A stretch of 64,000 nt of DNA from Spirodela intermedia (Eukaryota > Streptophyta > Magnoliopsida > Alismatales > Araceae): the NCBI GenBank assembly GCA_902729315.2, contig LR746265.1, positions 1,406,892-1,470,891 of the forward strand, given 5' to 3'. Positions within the stretch are counted from its first letter, which is position 1. Every line of letters begins with the position of its first letter. Below the pieces are notes generated by a model, which was not told where the DNA came from, searched no databases, and saw only the letters and a program-made list of their open reading frames with translations. Positions 24,162-37,000 of this stretch are shown here, piece by piece. The position numbers and the translations under genes are program-made.

Positions 24162-26541
24162 CTAGGTTTCTCTTGGCATGTTCTAGCGACAATGACTGCG
24201 CAGATGCATGCATGTATACAAAGACAGAGACAGAGACGGCGGGGAGGGGGGAGGGGGTGAGACTGGAGTAGAGGAAGTGGGGTCGAGCAGTCAGTTCTAT
24301 ACCCGACATGAAATGAAGGAATCTAAGAAGCAAATGAAATACCACGATGAGCTTCCCCTTGTTCTCTGGCCTCCTGGCGAGCCTCAGCGCTGCGACTGTA
24401 TTTGCTCCAGAGGATATTCCCACCTGAAACACAAAGAGAAGCCCCCAATTCATCAACCCATCATCCATGGGTTCTTACCCAGAAGCCGATATGCCCAGAA
24501 TCTTCATCAGACTATGAAACCACATGAGCGATCAATGATTCTTGATGCAGCAGATTATAGAGAGGGCTTACTAAAAGGCCCTCCTTGAGAGCCAATTCTC
24601 TGGCCATCTTCACCGCGTCGTCACTGGTCACCTGTCGCCACATGCTCTCGAAAATTAGAAAAAAAAATAGTAATCCAGAGTTCTTGATGCAGAAAGCTGC
24701 CATCCAAGCAGAAGACTGTTTGAGTGGCGCGGTGAGCAACCTCGAGGACCTCTTCCATGACGTCCAAGTCCAAGATCTTTGGCACGAAGCCGACTCCATT
24801 GCCGGTGATGTGGTGAGGGCCTGCCCACCCAATTGAGGGAAAGCTGTTCGTAGGAGTTCTAGGATCGATCTAATCTCATACAAAACAAGGAGATTTTAAT
24901 GAAATGGAGATCAATACCCACCTGGTTTACCCCCATTCAGTATATTGCTCTCTGCGGGCTCCAACCCATATATCTACAGACAAGAAGATTAAAGTAATAA
25001 GATGGATTAAGTACTAACAAGGAAAAATCGACAGAGGATGCTCAAGAACATGGGCCCAATGTAATGAATCTGCAAATCTTGCTGCAAGTCGACTGAGAGA
25101 TTGGCTATCTGCTGAAGATGCTTCAAGATCGCAGTGCCAAGTGAATAGATGGTCGTGAGAAGGAAGAGTACCTTCACATCAGGGTTCTTGGACTTGAGAT
25201 ATCTCCCAACGCCAGAGACGGTGCCTCCGCTGCCAATCCCCATCACAAAGATGTCCACTTGGCCGAGAGTATCCTCCCAGATTTCCGGTCCCGTGGTCTC
25301 AAAATGCACCTGGGTTTTCCTCTGTGATTAGAACAGCTTGCACGAAAGAAAACACCAGCAGAGTTCTATAGATCAACCGTGAAATAACCTCAGAGCCAAG
25401 AAGTCACCAAGCTCTTTAAAGAAGAAACCATGAGTGAGAGATAATCTCATCAACAGCCTTCACATGAATGGGGAGATGGAGAAACGTAGGGAAAAGACGA
25501 GCTCCCATGTCAGAGGTGGAGCTTAATCACCTGGGTATTCACAGGATTCTCGAATTGCTGGAGCATGAATGCGTCCGGGTAGGCATCCATGAGATCGTAG
25601 GCCTTCTTGACGGTGCCCCCCATCCCCTTGGCGGGGTCCGTCAGAACCAACTCGGCCCCAAACGCCCGCATCGTCACCCTCCGCTCCATGCTCGTGTAGG
25701 AGGGCATGGTGAGGACCAGCTTGTAGCCCTTAAGCGCCGCCATGAACGATAATCCGATCCCCATGTTCCCCGAAGTCGGCTCGATCAACACAGTCTATTT
25801 ACCATTGCCAGTTATGTCGAAGAATCGAGACTAAATGGGAGGAAATTGGGAGAGAAGAGGAGCGAGCCCTGTCACCTTGCCAGGTGTTATCAGGCCTTTC
25901 TTCTCCGCGTCCTCTATCATCGCGAACGCCGGTCTGATTTCACAAACACATGAGTAAACCAGGGGAATTATCGAGGATGAACAGTACTCAACAGATGGTG
26001 AGCTACAATTCGCGGGGCAGAAAAAAGAAACTCATCTCAAAAACACGAGAAGCGACGAGAAAAACCCAGCCCCTATCAGAGAGAATCCCTACCTGTCCTT
26101 GATGCTGGAGCAGGGCTGCATCATCTCCAACTTGGCGGCTACCCGAGCCTCGCATCCCTCGCACACCTTATTCAGGTAGACCAGCGGAGTCCTCCCAATG
26201 AGCTGTCGGAAAGTTCGAGGGGGAAAACGAAATCAAAAACGATAACCACTTCGTCTCCGTGGAGGAAATCCATCTTTCGGATCACTCCAAGGCGGGGAGG
26301 GCGGATCAACATCGATCTTCTACTTCGAGCTGTTCGACCAGGTATGGCTATTAGGGAAGTATGCCTGGGAGACATCCTGCTTGATGTTGGTCGCAGACGC
26401 GTCCCTCGGAATCCCCGATGGGCCACCATGCTCCACAGCAGGCGCTGTGGAGAACCTGCTGCCCCAGAGGATCGGCGCCCCATTTCTGCGGCCGCAACAC
26501 CTGCTCACTCCTTTCTGGAACAAACCCACAATCCTGGCCAT
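23399..26541 (-). CDS. CAS: Bifunctional beta-cyanoalanine synthase / cysteine synthase, mitochondrial
   Basis: PLP enzyme that converts cysteine plus cyanide to beta-cyanoalanine and sulfide, detoxifying cyanide from ethylene synthesis. Ten exons: 26365-26541, 26093-26202, 25876-25933, 25531-25794, 25172-25309, 24922-24973, 24741-24820, 24572-24631, 24343-24423, 23399-23497; 1119 nt, 372 residues. The N-terminal 40 residues ([16 protein letters not shown]..., WGSRFST) look like a mitochondrial presequence. The PLP lysine is K94 in SSIKDR. Three positions known to separate cyanoalanine synthases from O-acetylserine thiol lyases are all of the CAS type: M126 (TSGNMG), M226 and S230 (VMGIGSGGT). 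Their 45-residue offset from the soybean numbering 81/181/185 is constant. The C-terminus is [16 protein letters not shown] ... MQPVPVE. Intron 1 has a GC donor (CCCAG|GCATAC) with a normal AG acceptor; the other introns are GT-AG. The last intron holds a minisatellite. Confidence 0.94.
23545..24260. repeat. Compound (GA)n minisatellite in the last intron of the cyanoalanine synthase gene
   Basis: A module beginning TCAACCCTCTCAACCGCTGA and ending in CATCTTAC(A/C)GAA...CTAAACACAGAAG occurs at 23581, 23718 and 23821, each followed by a (GA)n tract of different length. Its 3' half recurs at about 24076. A second module (TTCTTGGCATGT...GCATGTATA) occurs at about 23927 and 24170. Together they fill most of the 845-bp intron 23498-24342. 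Confidence 0.9.
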
Positions 26542-27665
26542 CCTCCTTCTCCCTCCTTCTCTCCCTCCGCTGGTGCTAAGTGGAGGAGAAGAGTGTCAGT
26601 GTGCGATGACCGGACGGGCGTAGGAAAGATAAGAAGACAGACGTGCGGGGCCGGACATCGACAACGGTTGGCACCACTCGCACGAAAATAACTCGGGACA
26701 TTTAAATATACTAAACTCTCCCAAATATAAATTTAAAAATAAAATATATTTTTTACATTCACAATTTGGAAAAGTCAACTATCAAATCTCAAAACCATCA
26801 ATTAATAAATTAATACTTTTTTTTAATTTACGTACTTAAATCTGCATCAATTAGCTCTGAACTTCATAGGTCAACCTCAACTTTACATTGACTACACAAG
26901 TCGACGTTGACAATTACTCCACTAAAAGTCAACGAGCATTATCTTTTGACACGATGGGGATTTATTCTTCTATCAATAAATACCGATACAAATAGTCTCA
27001 TGACTTTTCCGAATCTAGCCTTCTTAAAGTGCACCCTTTCTCATCATTCTATGCATATTACTTTAATGAGCCTTGTCTGATAGCAATATGCCTCTATTGA
27101 TTTTCTCTCCCTGGTGAGTCAACTCAGTTCCTAATTAAGAAGTGCTCGACCGAAAAACACTTACAAATCATAATCACTTAAAATTAAGAATATAGTATTA
27201 TTATTATTATTTGTAATATAATATATCATTTTATCTACGGATGTACTCTACTCATCTCCTGCTGTTCCTCTATAGTCCTGAATCGGGCCTCCATCTACTA
27301 AGTGAAGGCAAAAACGAGGCTTTATCTCATTCAATAAGTTAGTTATTTCTAGTATTACCTGATATTTTACATGCAAACAAGCTGGTAATACCATGTTCAT
27401 TAAATGGTTAAGGTGTTTAAGAAGCCCAAGGCCCAAGGCCCAAGGCCCAAGGCCAGAAAAATACCAGGCCAAGTCAGGACGAGCCAACCAAACCCATCCT
27501 GATATCTCACTCATTCAAAGGAATATATAATACGTTGTTTTATGTAACCTGAGGTGAGTGATGAAAGCGAGCCAGACAGACAGCGCTGTAAATCCTTCAA
27601 TCTGCTGATTCATAGGCAGAGACTAGAGAAAGAAACAAAATTTGGCACGGTAGAGTGGGGAAGAA
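26542..27665. other. AT-rich spacer between MRT4 stop codon and cyanoalanine synthase start
   Basis: Holds the cyanoalanine synthase promoter on the left (no clear TATA box), AT-rich DNA at 26700-27250, and a short heptamer array at 27424-27454. No gene is seen. Confidence 0.45.
27424..27454. repeat. GCCCAAG heptamer array (4 copies plus GCC)
   Basis: GCCCAAG is repeated four times head to tail from 27424, followed by GCC. The site lies about 240 bases downstream of the MRT4 stop codon. Confidence 0.9.
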
Positions 27666-28062
27666 CTATGTAGACTCGTCGTCTGAGAGGTCGAGAGCTT
27701 CTCTGTACGCTTCAAAGTCCTCGGTGCTCCATCTGCACAGGAGGTGAAGGCGGAACGTGGCCATTTTGACCCCCAGCAAACGCTGAAAGAGTAAGAGAAA
27801 GATGAGAACATACGGTAGGGTCATTAAGATACCATGTATTTTTCAACGGAGAAACATGCCACAGCATGCCCAATTAGATTTGATCACTTTGCCAGGGGGA
27901 ACCATGGAGAGACAAGACAAGTCTACAGCACAAAACATTCCAATATATTTAAAGCTCTGTATGAAAGTGGCAGGAAAAGCATACCAAAATGCGACTTGAC
28001 TCAGGTGACAATGGCTTTCCTTCTTCGCAGACAACAAAATCAGAGACCAGCTCCACAACCCC

Positions 28063-28096
<34 letters not shown>

Positions 28097-30513
28097 AGGG
28101 AGCCAATAAGAAGGGTGCGCAAACAAACTTGGTTCTTAATAAGTGAAGAAGGTGAAATAGAAGCAGCAACTATGAACCTTTGTTCAATCGAACAGGCATC
28201 CCCTGTTTGCGTAATAAAGGCTCCATCTCGTGTGTGAACTGTTCTAAAGGACCTTCTTTCAGCTCCACCTGCCAGAACGGAACATAAGCATCTCAAAATG
28301 ACTCTTCACTAGCATACCCACATGCCTTCCGTATGGAAGATTGGTTATGGTTTTACACATTTTCCAAAGAGAAGACATTATCAGCAGAACAAACGTGGGC
28401 ATACAATCACCTGCATACCTACAGTATACTTCAATTAGCGTTAATAATATGTAACTTATAGATTAAACTCCAAAATGTAAACTAAAAACATGGATGTTTA
28501 TTGATGTAGTGTTCCTAAATACAGAAAACAACCGGAAAGATCACTGCTGGAGGTCAAATCCACAAAACTATAATCAAACCTTTTCAGTCGCAATGCTTCC
28601 TGTTCTTGCAAAGTCATGCTCTTCAAATGCTTTAAACAAACTGCAAGAAGAAAGAAGCTTTATAAGGGCAACTTTAAAGAGTGGCAAGCATAGCTTCTAC
28701 AAAATCCCAGCACCATGAATGACAAAAAATAATTATGTACTTTGAATTAATCAGAATTACATTTTTAATAGAGACGATCTCCCCGTTTTGAATCACAGGA
28801 TTTGGTAGATCCAGTCCAAATTGTGTTAGACACTGGATTATGCAATCTTGTTTCTATCAACATTGAGCAGATCATGAATGCTTGATGTGCGAAGAAAACT
28901 CAAAGGGAATGTTTTGAGCATGGCAAATTCCATTAAAAATGGCGATAATGCATCTTTTGCTACGTAATCTAATCGTATAATAAGAGCATATACTGTTCAT
29001 CTATCAGAGAAGCACCTAGACCATCAAAGCTGAAAAGAGAGGTTGGCTATGGTCTATAAAAAAGAAAGAAATGCAGATAGAATATGGCCTAGAGTCTTGA
29101 AAAGTAGAAGAAAGTTCTTCATTTAGGAGGGGCTGTGATGTAGAGAGTAAGATAATGCTTAAGCTTTCCCCTTAAATCCAGTGGGGAATTTCTCGATTCT
29201 AATTTTCCTTTTCTTTTTTCTCCTTATCGCACATCATTTCCGTATTCATGATGCAACACATTCGATCATTTATTTATCTACTGATTAAAAAAACGTGATT
29301 ATAAATCCACAGACGCAGGTGTAATCATCCAGAATATCCATATGAATTTGCATCAAATACCAACATCAAGAGATATTTAACGTAAAAATATTATCAAGTA
29401 CAACATTGAAAAGGCATAAGCTGTGATATCATAGGCTTTGAAATATAAATGAATATATAAATAGCCTAATACATTATGAACAAGGACCCACGTGATACCT
29501 GATAACTTCCTCTTTTGATAAATTGGTGAAGAAAAGTCCAGTGTTCCCACGCAGAAACTGAAATTGATTTCAGAATCAGTACAAGCAACTGTAAAAGTCA
29601 ACGATTCGCACTGTACATGAAGGTATGGCAACCTTGGCAACTTTATGTACGTACGGCTTCCCTTCATCAGATGCTGATCGTCCTAAAGAAATTTGCATGA
29701 CTTTATTTGACCCAAGAAAAAATCTACAAGCGTAAAAAAATGAACATTAAGACTTGTATAAAAACGAAAAGAAAATGGCAACCAAGAAGCCATGAGAGAC
29801 ACATAAGATTAATGAATAGATGGTAAACGTTCAATAACAGAATCAAATATGATATCGAGTTGTTAAAATAAATCGACTAAACGTCGTCTGCAGTATTTGG
29901 CGGGCACCGACCTTAACTACTACAATTTTCTCTATCGATCTTCTCTACTTAAAATGAAGAAAAGTACACGGTAGCATGTCCAGTGATTTACCCTCGAGTA
30001 TCAGACGATAACCAAACCGCTGAGAAAGTCCGGATGAATGGAGTAAACAAAATACGTCAATACCTGCTGCTAGACTTCAGCTGCTCTCTGAACTCCTTAA
30101 ACTTCAGATTTCTCATATTTTCGAAAGCGAACGCATAGACAGCGCTGTATTCATCCAACGCCTGCCTTATGGAATTCACAAAGGATTCCTTGTGCTCCCT
30201 CCCCTTTTTCTTGGTCTTCGACAAGGTAACTGCGTTGGAAGGACCGAGACTACATAAATATCATTCTCCGAGCAGGGATGTTAAAAAAAGATGAACCACA
30301 GCATGCTCTTCTTCCTCCGTAGACGTTTTAGCTCACCATCATGCAGTCGCACATAATACTTACTCTCCAGATAGCGACCTATTTTCAGTACTTTGGGCGA
30401 AGGAGAAAAACCAAAAACCTCAAATCCGCGTCCACGAGGGAGGAGCACGGGGAGAAAACTGAGGATACCCCATTCGAACACTTACCAACTTTATTGCGTT
30501 TGGACTTCGGCAT
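27666..30513 (-). CDS. MRT4: Ribosome assembly factor MRT4 (mRNA turnover protein 4 homologue)
   Basis: Nucleolar paralogue of ribosomal stalk protein P0 (uL10) that occupies its place on pre-60S particles. Eight exons: 30486-30513, 30064-30229, 29633-29723, 29499-29557, 28580-28640, 28178-28268, 27985-28061, 27666-27782; 690 nt, 229 residues. The N-terminus MPKSKRNKVVTLSKTKKKG is the family hallmark. It is followed by ENMRNLKFKEFREQLKSSSR, FFLGSNKVMQISLGRSAS, GNTGLFFTNLSKEEV, DFARTGSIATEKVELKEGPL, VVCEEGKPLSPESSRIL and MATFRLHLLCRWSTEDFE. A short acidic tail ends DDEST. All phases close. Exon 3 ends at a weak donor (AAG|GTTGCC). The acceptor of exon 7 uses a (CT)n microsatellite as its pyrimidine tract. 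Confidence 0.93.
28064..28095. repeat. (GA)16 microsatellite forming the pyrimidine tract of an MRT4 acceptor
   Basis: On the minus strand this reads (CT)n directly followed by the acceptor CTAG and MRT4 exon 7 (from 28061). Confidence 0.9.
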
Positions 30514-30886
30514 CTTCCGGATGGAGCTCGGAGCGACTGCCGCGGCTCGCTCTTGCAGTCACCTGTCGCGAACCAGGTGCTGCTGCTGCTGCCGCCCTCT
30601 TCCCGGCGTCTTCGAGAGGAGGAAGGCAGGGAACTCGGAGGCCAGAGTTTTATAACTAGGGCACGGACGGCTTCTCTTCCACCAGCTGGGGAGCCCACCC
30701 GGGTCCCCGCGTCCAGAAATCGTCGCATTCCGGTTCATGACTAAACACGATGTGCTCGCACCGCGCTCGGGGACTCGACCACGTAGGCCCCCAATCAATG
30801 GGACCAGATTTACACGGATCAGAACTCCGATCCAGTGCAAATCGACGAACTCGAATAAATTATTTTTAAAAACTCCGTAAAATTGG

Positions 30887-30986
30887 GGGGTATTTATGTG
30901 GCAAAGGCGTGCAATTTTACAAAAAAAAAATTAATTATGATCCAAACATTACTCTTATTTATAGGGCTATTTATGTGGCCAAGGCT

Positions 30987-31021
<35 letters not shown>

Positions 31022-31459
31022 GGTCCCAGTATTACTCTTGTTTTGGGGATATTTATTTTGCAAAGGCTTGCAATTTATATAAAAAAAAATTTATGGTCCC
31101 AGCATTACCCATATTTTGAGGGTTGCTTATATGCCAAATGCTAGCTATTTTACAAAAATATTAAGTTCCTAGTATTACTCTTGGTGTGAGGGTTATTTAT
31201 GTGCCAACGGCTAGCTATTTAAAAAATATATATTATGGTTCTAACATTACTATTGTTTTGAGGGCTATTTATGTGGAAAAGGCTAGCTATTTTACATAAA
31301 ATTATTATTGTCCCAATATTACTCTTGCTGTGAGGACTATTTATGTGCCAATTTTACACTAAAAAAAAACATGATTCTAACATTACTCTTGTTTTGAGGG
31401 CTATTTATGTGGTAAATGCTAGACATTTTTCAAAAATAATATTATGGTCCTAAACTATT
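30887..31459. repeat. Minisatellite, about 8 diverged copies of a 63-82-bp unit
   Basis: Units begin GGGCTATTTATGTGG-like and end ATTACTCTTGTTTTGA-like, with starts near 30887, 30963, 31045, 31119, 31189, 31261, 31333 and 31397. One unit contains a (TA)n expansion (about 30990-31018). Located upstream of MRT4, noncoding. Confidence 0.9.
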
Positions 31460-31502
31460 TAAAATATTATCAGCATGCTAAAAAATAATAATATTGGGTA
31501 AT

Positions 31503-31880
31503 ATGACATGCTAATAATAGTTTAAGTAATCTCAAAAGATTGGAGTTAGCAAGAACAAATTATTTTACATAAGATTTTGCATGATTAATCATAGTCTATA
31601 TATACATATATTACCATTTAACACCCAAAATATAACCCCACTAAGAACATATGTAGTATGACATGCTAATAATACTTTAAGTAATCTCAAAAGATTGGAG
31701 TGAGCAAGACCAAAGCATTTTACATAATATTTTGCATGATTAATCATAGCCTCTCTCTCACACACTCTTTATATATATATATATATATTACCATTTAACA
31801 CTCAAAATATAACATCACGACATGCTAATAATATTTTAAGTAATCTTAAAGGTTTGAGGTAAGAAAGACTAGCATGATTT
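31503..31880. repeat. Tandem array of a second, about 157-bp unit (3 copies, last truncated)
   Basis: Copies start GACATGCTAATAATA(G/C/T)TTTAAG near 31503, 31658 and 31819. They continue through AAAAGATTGGAG, TTTGCATGATTAATCATAG and ATTTAACACxCAAAATATAAC. Related copies reappear at 33611-33840. Confidence 0.85.
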
Positions 31881-33610
31881 AATTGTTGCATTTTAATTCA
31901 TGTAAATTTAAGATTTATAAAACTAGAAAAATACTATTTTTATTTTTTTAGAATTTATTGATATATATGTATATTTAAATTTAAATTAAGATTAAACTTC
32001 AAAATTAGTGTAAATATTCTAAGATGATCAAGGGATGTATGATACTATCATATAAATTTATTTATTTTTTCTCATTTATATGATTTTTAGAATGAAAGAT
32101 AGTAAGACAATCCTTTTAAAATTAGAGAAAAGGAAAAATCGAATGATGACTTTGAGCATATGTCATCACTTGCAAAAACATTAATTTGGGGGAAAATAGA
32201 GTTTCACTTGGGAATTATTGCTAAAGTGATTTCAGAAGATTCAACTGATTAAATTGAAATCTAAAAGTATAAAATGAATCATAATGAATCAAAGATAAGT
32301 TTCAAAAAATAATGTTAAACAAAAATAACATTAGTATAAAGAGTAGCTAAGTTTAAATAATAAAATAGAGTTTTAGCATCACGACAACAATCATTAGAAT
32401 TCTAGGTGTTTAGAAGGTCTCTAAGTGTTATCCACAACCTCGAATGCTCTATGTGGATATACATAATGTGAACACTACTTGAATTTTTGTGTGAAGGCCA
32501 GAGGTTGGAAGTTTAGGTGCCAATGAAGTAGATTTTTAAATGTTGTCACCCCATAGAGCAAAGTTTAACAAAGATGGGTCTTTGGTGACTATCACTTGGC
32601 AAATTGGTGATTGATGGAAGTGGAATGCAGCATAAGAAGCTTCATCCTCATGTATACGCTACAAGAGAATATTCTCATCGCAAATGTAATGCTTTGAAGA
32701 TATTGCAATAAGTCTCTCGGTGGATCCATGTGTTACTGATAGTGTCTTGTTTGTCAACCAATAAGAGATGAGATTTCCTCTTAGAAATTTCTATTTTTTT
32801 TACCCAAAATTTGTCATTAGATGTTGTTGAAGATCTATGTTTATCATTGATAAAGTTTTCATCAATGATCGACCACCTCCCTTGTTCTTTTCATTGATTG
32901 TTTCATTGCAGAAAAATTGCATAGTAAAATAGAGAAATTATTTGCCATTGGTGATTTTCTACGAAAGCTTTGAGAGTCATATGACGACATATGATTAGCC
33001 ATGTAAAATATTATATTAGTTTCTATTTATACCCTTGGAACAATGAAAATATGAAGGCTTTACTTTCTCTTTACGTATGGTTTCAAGATTATCTTGATTA
33101 ACCATAGTTAGAGGTTTAGTACCACATTATCTATTTCGAGTAACTTTAGATTTACATAAGTTTAGGTGTTTTTATGGATGTGACTTATTTATCTTATAAA
33201 CAAAATGGCTATGACCACTTGAGGGGAATAGAGCAAGTGGTTCACCCACACACAACATTTGTAATGAGGTGATATCTTGCTCCATGCACCAGTTCCCCTT
33301 GATGAAGTAGAAGAAGGGTGACTCACTTATGCTCTATGTGACTCTTTAAGTGTAATGTGTGGTTCCTTCTGATTTGGTTCACCTACTTACGTACTCTCCT
33401 TTTTTATTATATTTATTTTAACTTAAAAATGTGAATATAACAACCATATAAAATCACATAATTAACCACAAATTAACATTAGACATGTTAAAAATATATT
33501 TCTAATTTAAGATAAATATAATACTATTTATCATAAGTTAATACATAAAATATATCATTAAGCTAAACATTATTTCATAATAATAAATATTTTTTAAATG
33601 CCATATTAAT
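31881..33610. other. AT-rich stretch separating two parts of the 157-bp repeat family
   Basis: About 1.7 kb of AT-rich DNA without an open frame of note and without recognisable protein similarity. It interrupts the repeat family and may be an insertion or unrelated spacer. Confidence 0.4.
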
Positions 33611-33840
33611 TTATAAAATTTTTTAGATGATTAATCATAGTCTCTCCCTCTCTCTCTCTCTGTCTCCACATATATATATATATATATTTCAATTTAACAC
33701 CCAAAATATAACGTCACTAAGAACAAATTAATATTATGCAATGAGACATGCTAATAATATCTAAAATATTAGAGTAAGCAAGACAGTACTATTTTACAGA
33801 AGTTTTTGCATGATTATCCAGTCTCTCTCTCTCTATCTCT
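33611..33840. repeat. Displaced copies of the 157-bp repeat with (TC)n/(TA)n tracts
   Basis: GATTAATCATAGTCTC, ATTTAACACCCAAAATATAAC and GACATGCTAATAATAT recur here in the same orientation as at 31503-31880. A second partial unit ends in TTTTGCATGATTA near 33815. Confidence 0.8.
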
Positions 33841-34057
33841 CTCCCCCTTCTGTGCGTGTGTGTGAGAAGAAGCAAAATGCAGGCCAGCCACGAAACACGT
33901 GCAATAACATGACGAACGGCGGGTCACTTATTTACACAGTTAAAAGGGACTAGGTAGAGAAGAGGAGGGTGTTTCCTTTTTTGTTCTTTTGAATTCCAAA
34001 GGGTTTGAATAACATTTACAATGGGGGGGGGGGGGCAGGCGACAACAATGGCGGCGG

Positions 34058-37000
34058 CTATGGATCTGGGTTGCCCGCCACAGCCTCGTCACTCAAGTCT
34101 GACTCGTCCTCCGTCAACTCCTCGTCGTCGCTCGATTTCTCCTCCGCTGGCCCGCCGACGTCCTCCGCCTTTGCATACCTCTGGCAGTATTCTGGATGAC
34201 AAGGTGGCAGATAGGCAAGACGATGTGGGTAATCAGACATCAAGCAGATGGTGGATTAGGAGTGATGCTCATCTTGATCACATATGGTGTCGGCATCAAG
34301 ATGGTAATCTACCCAAAAAAAAAGAAGAAAGATTACAAGGCCCAAGGATTGCTAGATATCTTCAAATGTCTAATTAGGAAACTGCTAAGATTTCAGATAT
34401 GTACACGAAACCCTCTAGATGGCTTCCACCCAACGATGATCTTCAAATGGGGTGGCGCCGAATCCAAGAACACTAAGAAAGCTAGAAGAATGATTAGGAA
34501 ACTGCTAAGATTTCAGATATATGCATGAATCCCTCTACATGGCTTCCACCCGGCGATGATCTTCAAACGGGGCAGTGCCGAATCCAAGAACACTAAGAAT
34601 GCTAGAAGAACGATTAGGAACTGCTAAGATTTCTGATATGTGCATGAGTCCCTCTAGATGGCTTTCACCCGGCGATGATCTTCAAAAAGGGGCGGCGCTG
34701 AATCCAAGAGCACTAAGAATGCTAGAAGAGTGAGGGCATACTGTGCTAAGGAGAAGAAAGACCACTAGCTTGAGGCAGCCCAGAGGATTTTCGGTCAGGA
34801 TAGACAGTAAAGAAATGTGAGATGTTTTGACCAGAAAACAAAAGAAAGCGTTGACAAGGGAATTGCCCAACAGGGAATTCGGCACCAATTAAAAGGTGTC
34901 AGGACAGCGGAGATGAGAGAGAGCAGGGGCTATGAGAAGGGGATTTAGTAAATCCTTCATGCTGAGGGACTACGCGGATGAACTGATACGAGGTAAAAAG
35001 CCATATTAATTCCTTCTTTTATCATGTTTGCAAAAGAATTCCGCGGTAAACACGCCATAAAAGAGTCGACAGTCTAAGAATCTTATTAAAGATCTCGTCC
35101 TCCATTTAATCCAGCTACACTCCCCCTCCCCCCTTCCATGTACATAAAAAGAAGCCTTCATCTCCAATGTCATTTGAAAAGAACAAGGCGTATTCGGACA
35201 CCAACTACGTAGACTATGTAGATAACAACGACCTCAGATACCTGGTCTAGCACACCATGTTGGGAATGAGATCAAGGGAGAATCTGTGGGTAATCAATCG
35301 TTCGGAGAGATATGGCTTACTCCTCCGTCACTTCACATAGACTGGATGGATATCCTGGGCATCAAGCTGAGGAAAAAGGGTTCCTGAGGGAGAGGGAGGT
35401 GGAGAGATGACCGGAAGTCTGAAGAGCCAGAACGCAGAGAGTGTGATTGAGATCCCCAAGGAAGTTCTGGTAGACAGCTTCTCTTTTCCCCATAAGTCAT
35501 TGATTCTTCTCTATGTAGAAGGGGGAAAAAAAATCAAGAGATAAGTGGGAAAAAATATTTTTCCAACAGAGAAACAAGCCAATGAGAATTCATACATCAG
35601 AAATTCCCAAGGAGTTCTGGGATACATATAGAGCAACATTGAAGCTGCAGTGCAATGCCCATCACTAGATGTCACTACTCATCGGTACCAGGCAAAGACG
35701 ACGCTAAATAATGCATGTAGACCATGACCGTCACCATCTCATCCTCGGAGGCAGCTGCTATCATGTTTTTAGGGCCATCAGACGTCCACATCATCTAAAA
35801 CAACTCCGACCTTACCACGACAATGGATCCTCAATCCGTGTTTATGATCATGCTACGAGGTATATGCATCATCATAATGAGAGTTTCAAAACTTAGTTTA
35901 GTCTTCTTAAAGAAGAGCAAAGCAGAAAGAGAGGCTGACACTCGAGTTGAAAACAAATTGTGGTGCATCAGGAAGATGTGTAAAAAGATGAAGTATACAT
36001 GTCTTGGTCAAATGGCATGAGGAAAAACAGTCACAAAAGGAGAGGAAGTTGTATCCCATTGCAGCCAGCTCTGGTTTCAATGCTTCACAATACGTTAATA
36101 ACTAGGTCAAATTCTGGGTGATCAGAGAGAGGATATCTCACTTGGCTTGAAAAAACTGGTTGACCAAGATATGTTAGAAAAAACTAAGATCAAACCAAGG
36201 AATAAAGACATTTGAAGCATGAATTATTAAAGAGGAATGGCCGATGCAGGAGACAGAAATTAACAGTTCTGTCTCCTTGGGTAGTCAGGATTCTTATGAA
36301 AGTTTTAGGTTGCCTTGGGAGGTGCATACCAATTTCATGAGAACATGCAACTTCATATCCATAATCCACTGAAGTAGAAGTCAGTCGTCATCAGGCCAGC
36401 ACGTCATTGATTGGGGAGTTTGCAACTATGCCCTCCCTCATTTGTCACAAACTAGATTCACATACCAAATTATTATTCTGATTCCAAAAACCCTAACACA
36501 ACTGCAAAGAATCTCTCGATGTTCAGGAAGCAACCAAGAAAGTGATAAATACACGAATTCTAGAAAATAACAAGCATTGTTCTCAGAGCTACAAAGCCAT
36601 GGATATGGGGAGGGAAAAAGAGAGACAATCCACAATTCAATAGAACAGTGAAAAGGAAGATGGAAACATGGAGCAAGAAGAGAACAGCATGAAAAACCGA
36701 GCAGCAGTGATAGGAGATTTTTCATAGCAAGATTGAAACATGCGACAGAAAAAATAGACAACAAATAATTCCTGTAAAGGAAAAAAAATGCCTGAATGAA
36801 TGAAAGGCCCGATGGCATAATAAAAGATTAAATGTGTGTTGCAAAGAGGAAGACATTTAAGAATGCCACGGAATAAGATATTTGAGGTTAAGCTAACTGG
36901 TTATAAGAAACAGTGAAATAGAATGGAAGGTGTTAAACAAAGAGCCATGAAATACATCCATTTGATGGAATTACTGCCTGTTCACTGCAAGATTTAAGGA

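Noticed and set aside
34005-34199. Plus-strand frame starting with a Gly/Asn-rich peptide
   Set aside because: It overlaps the last UBC exon in antisense; its Ser-rich sequence is the complement of the acidic E2 tail.
36438-36818. 126-codon minus-strand frame with hydrophobic segments in the UBC intron
   Set aside because: No family, no splice-supported continuation and AT-driven composition; hydrophobicity is expected by chance in such DNA.
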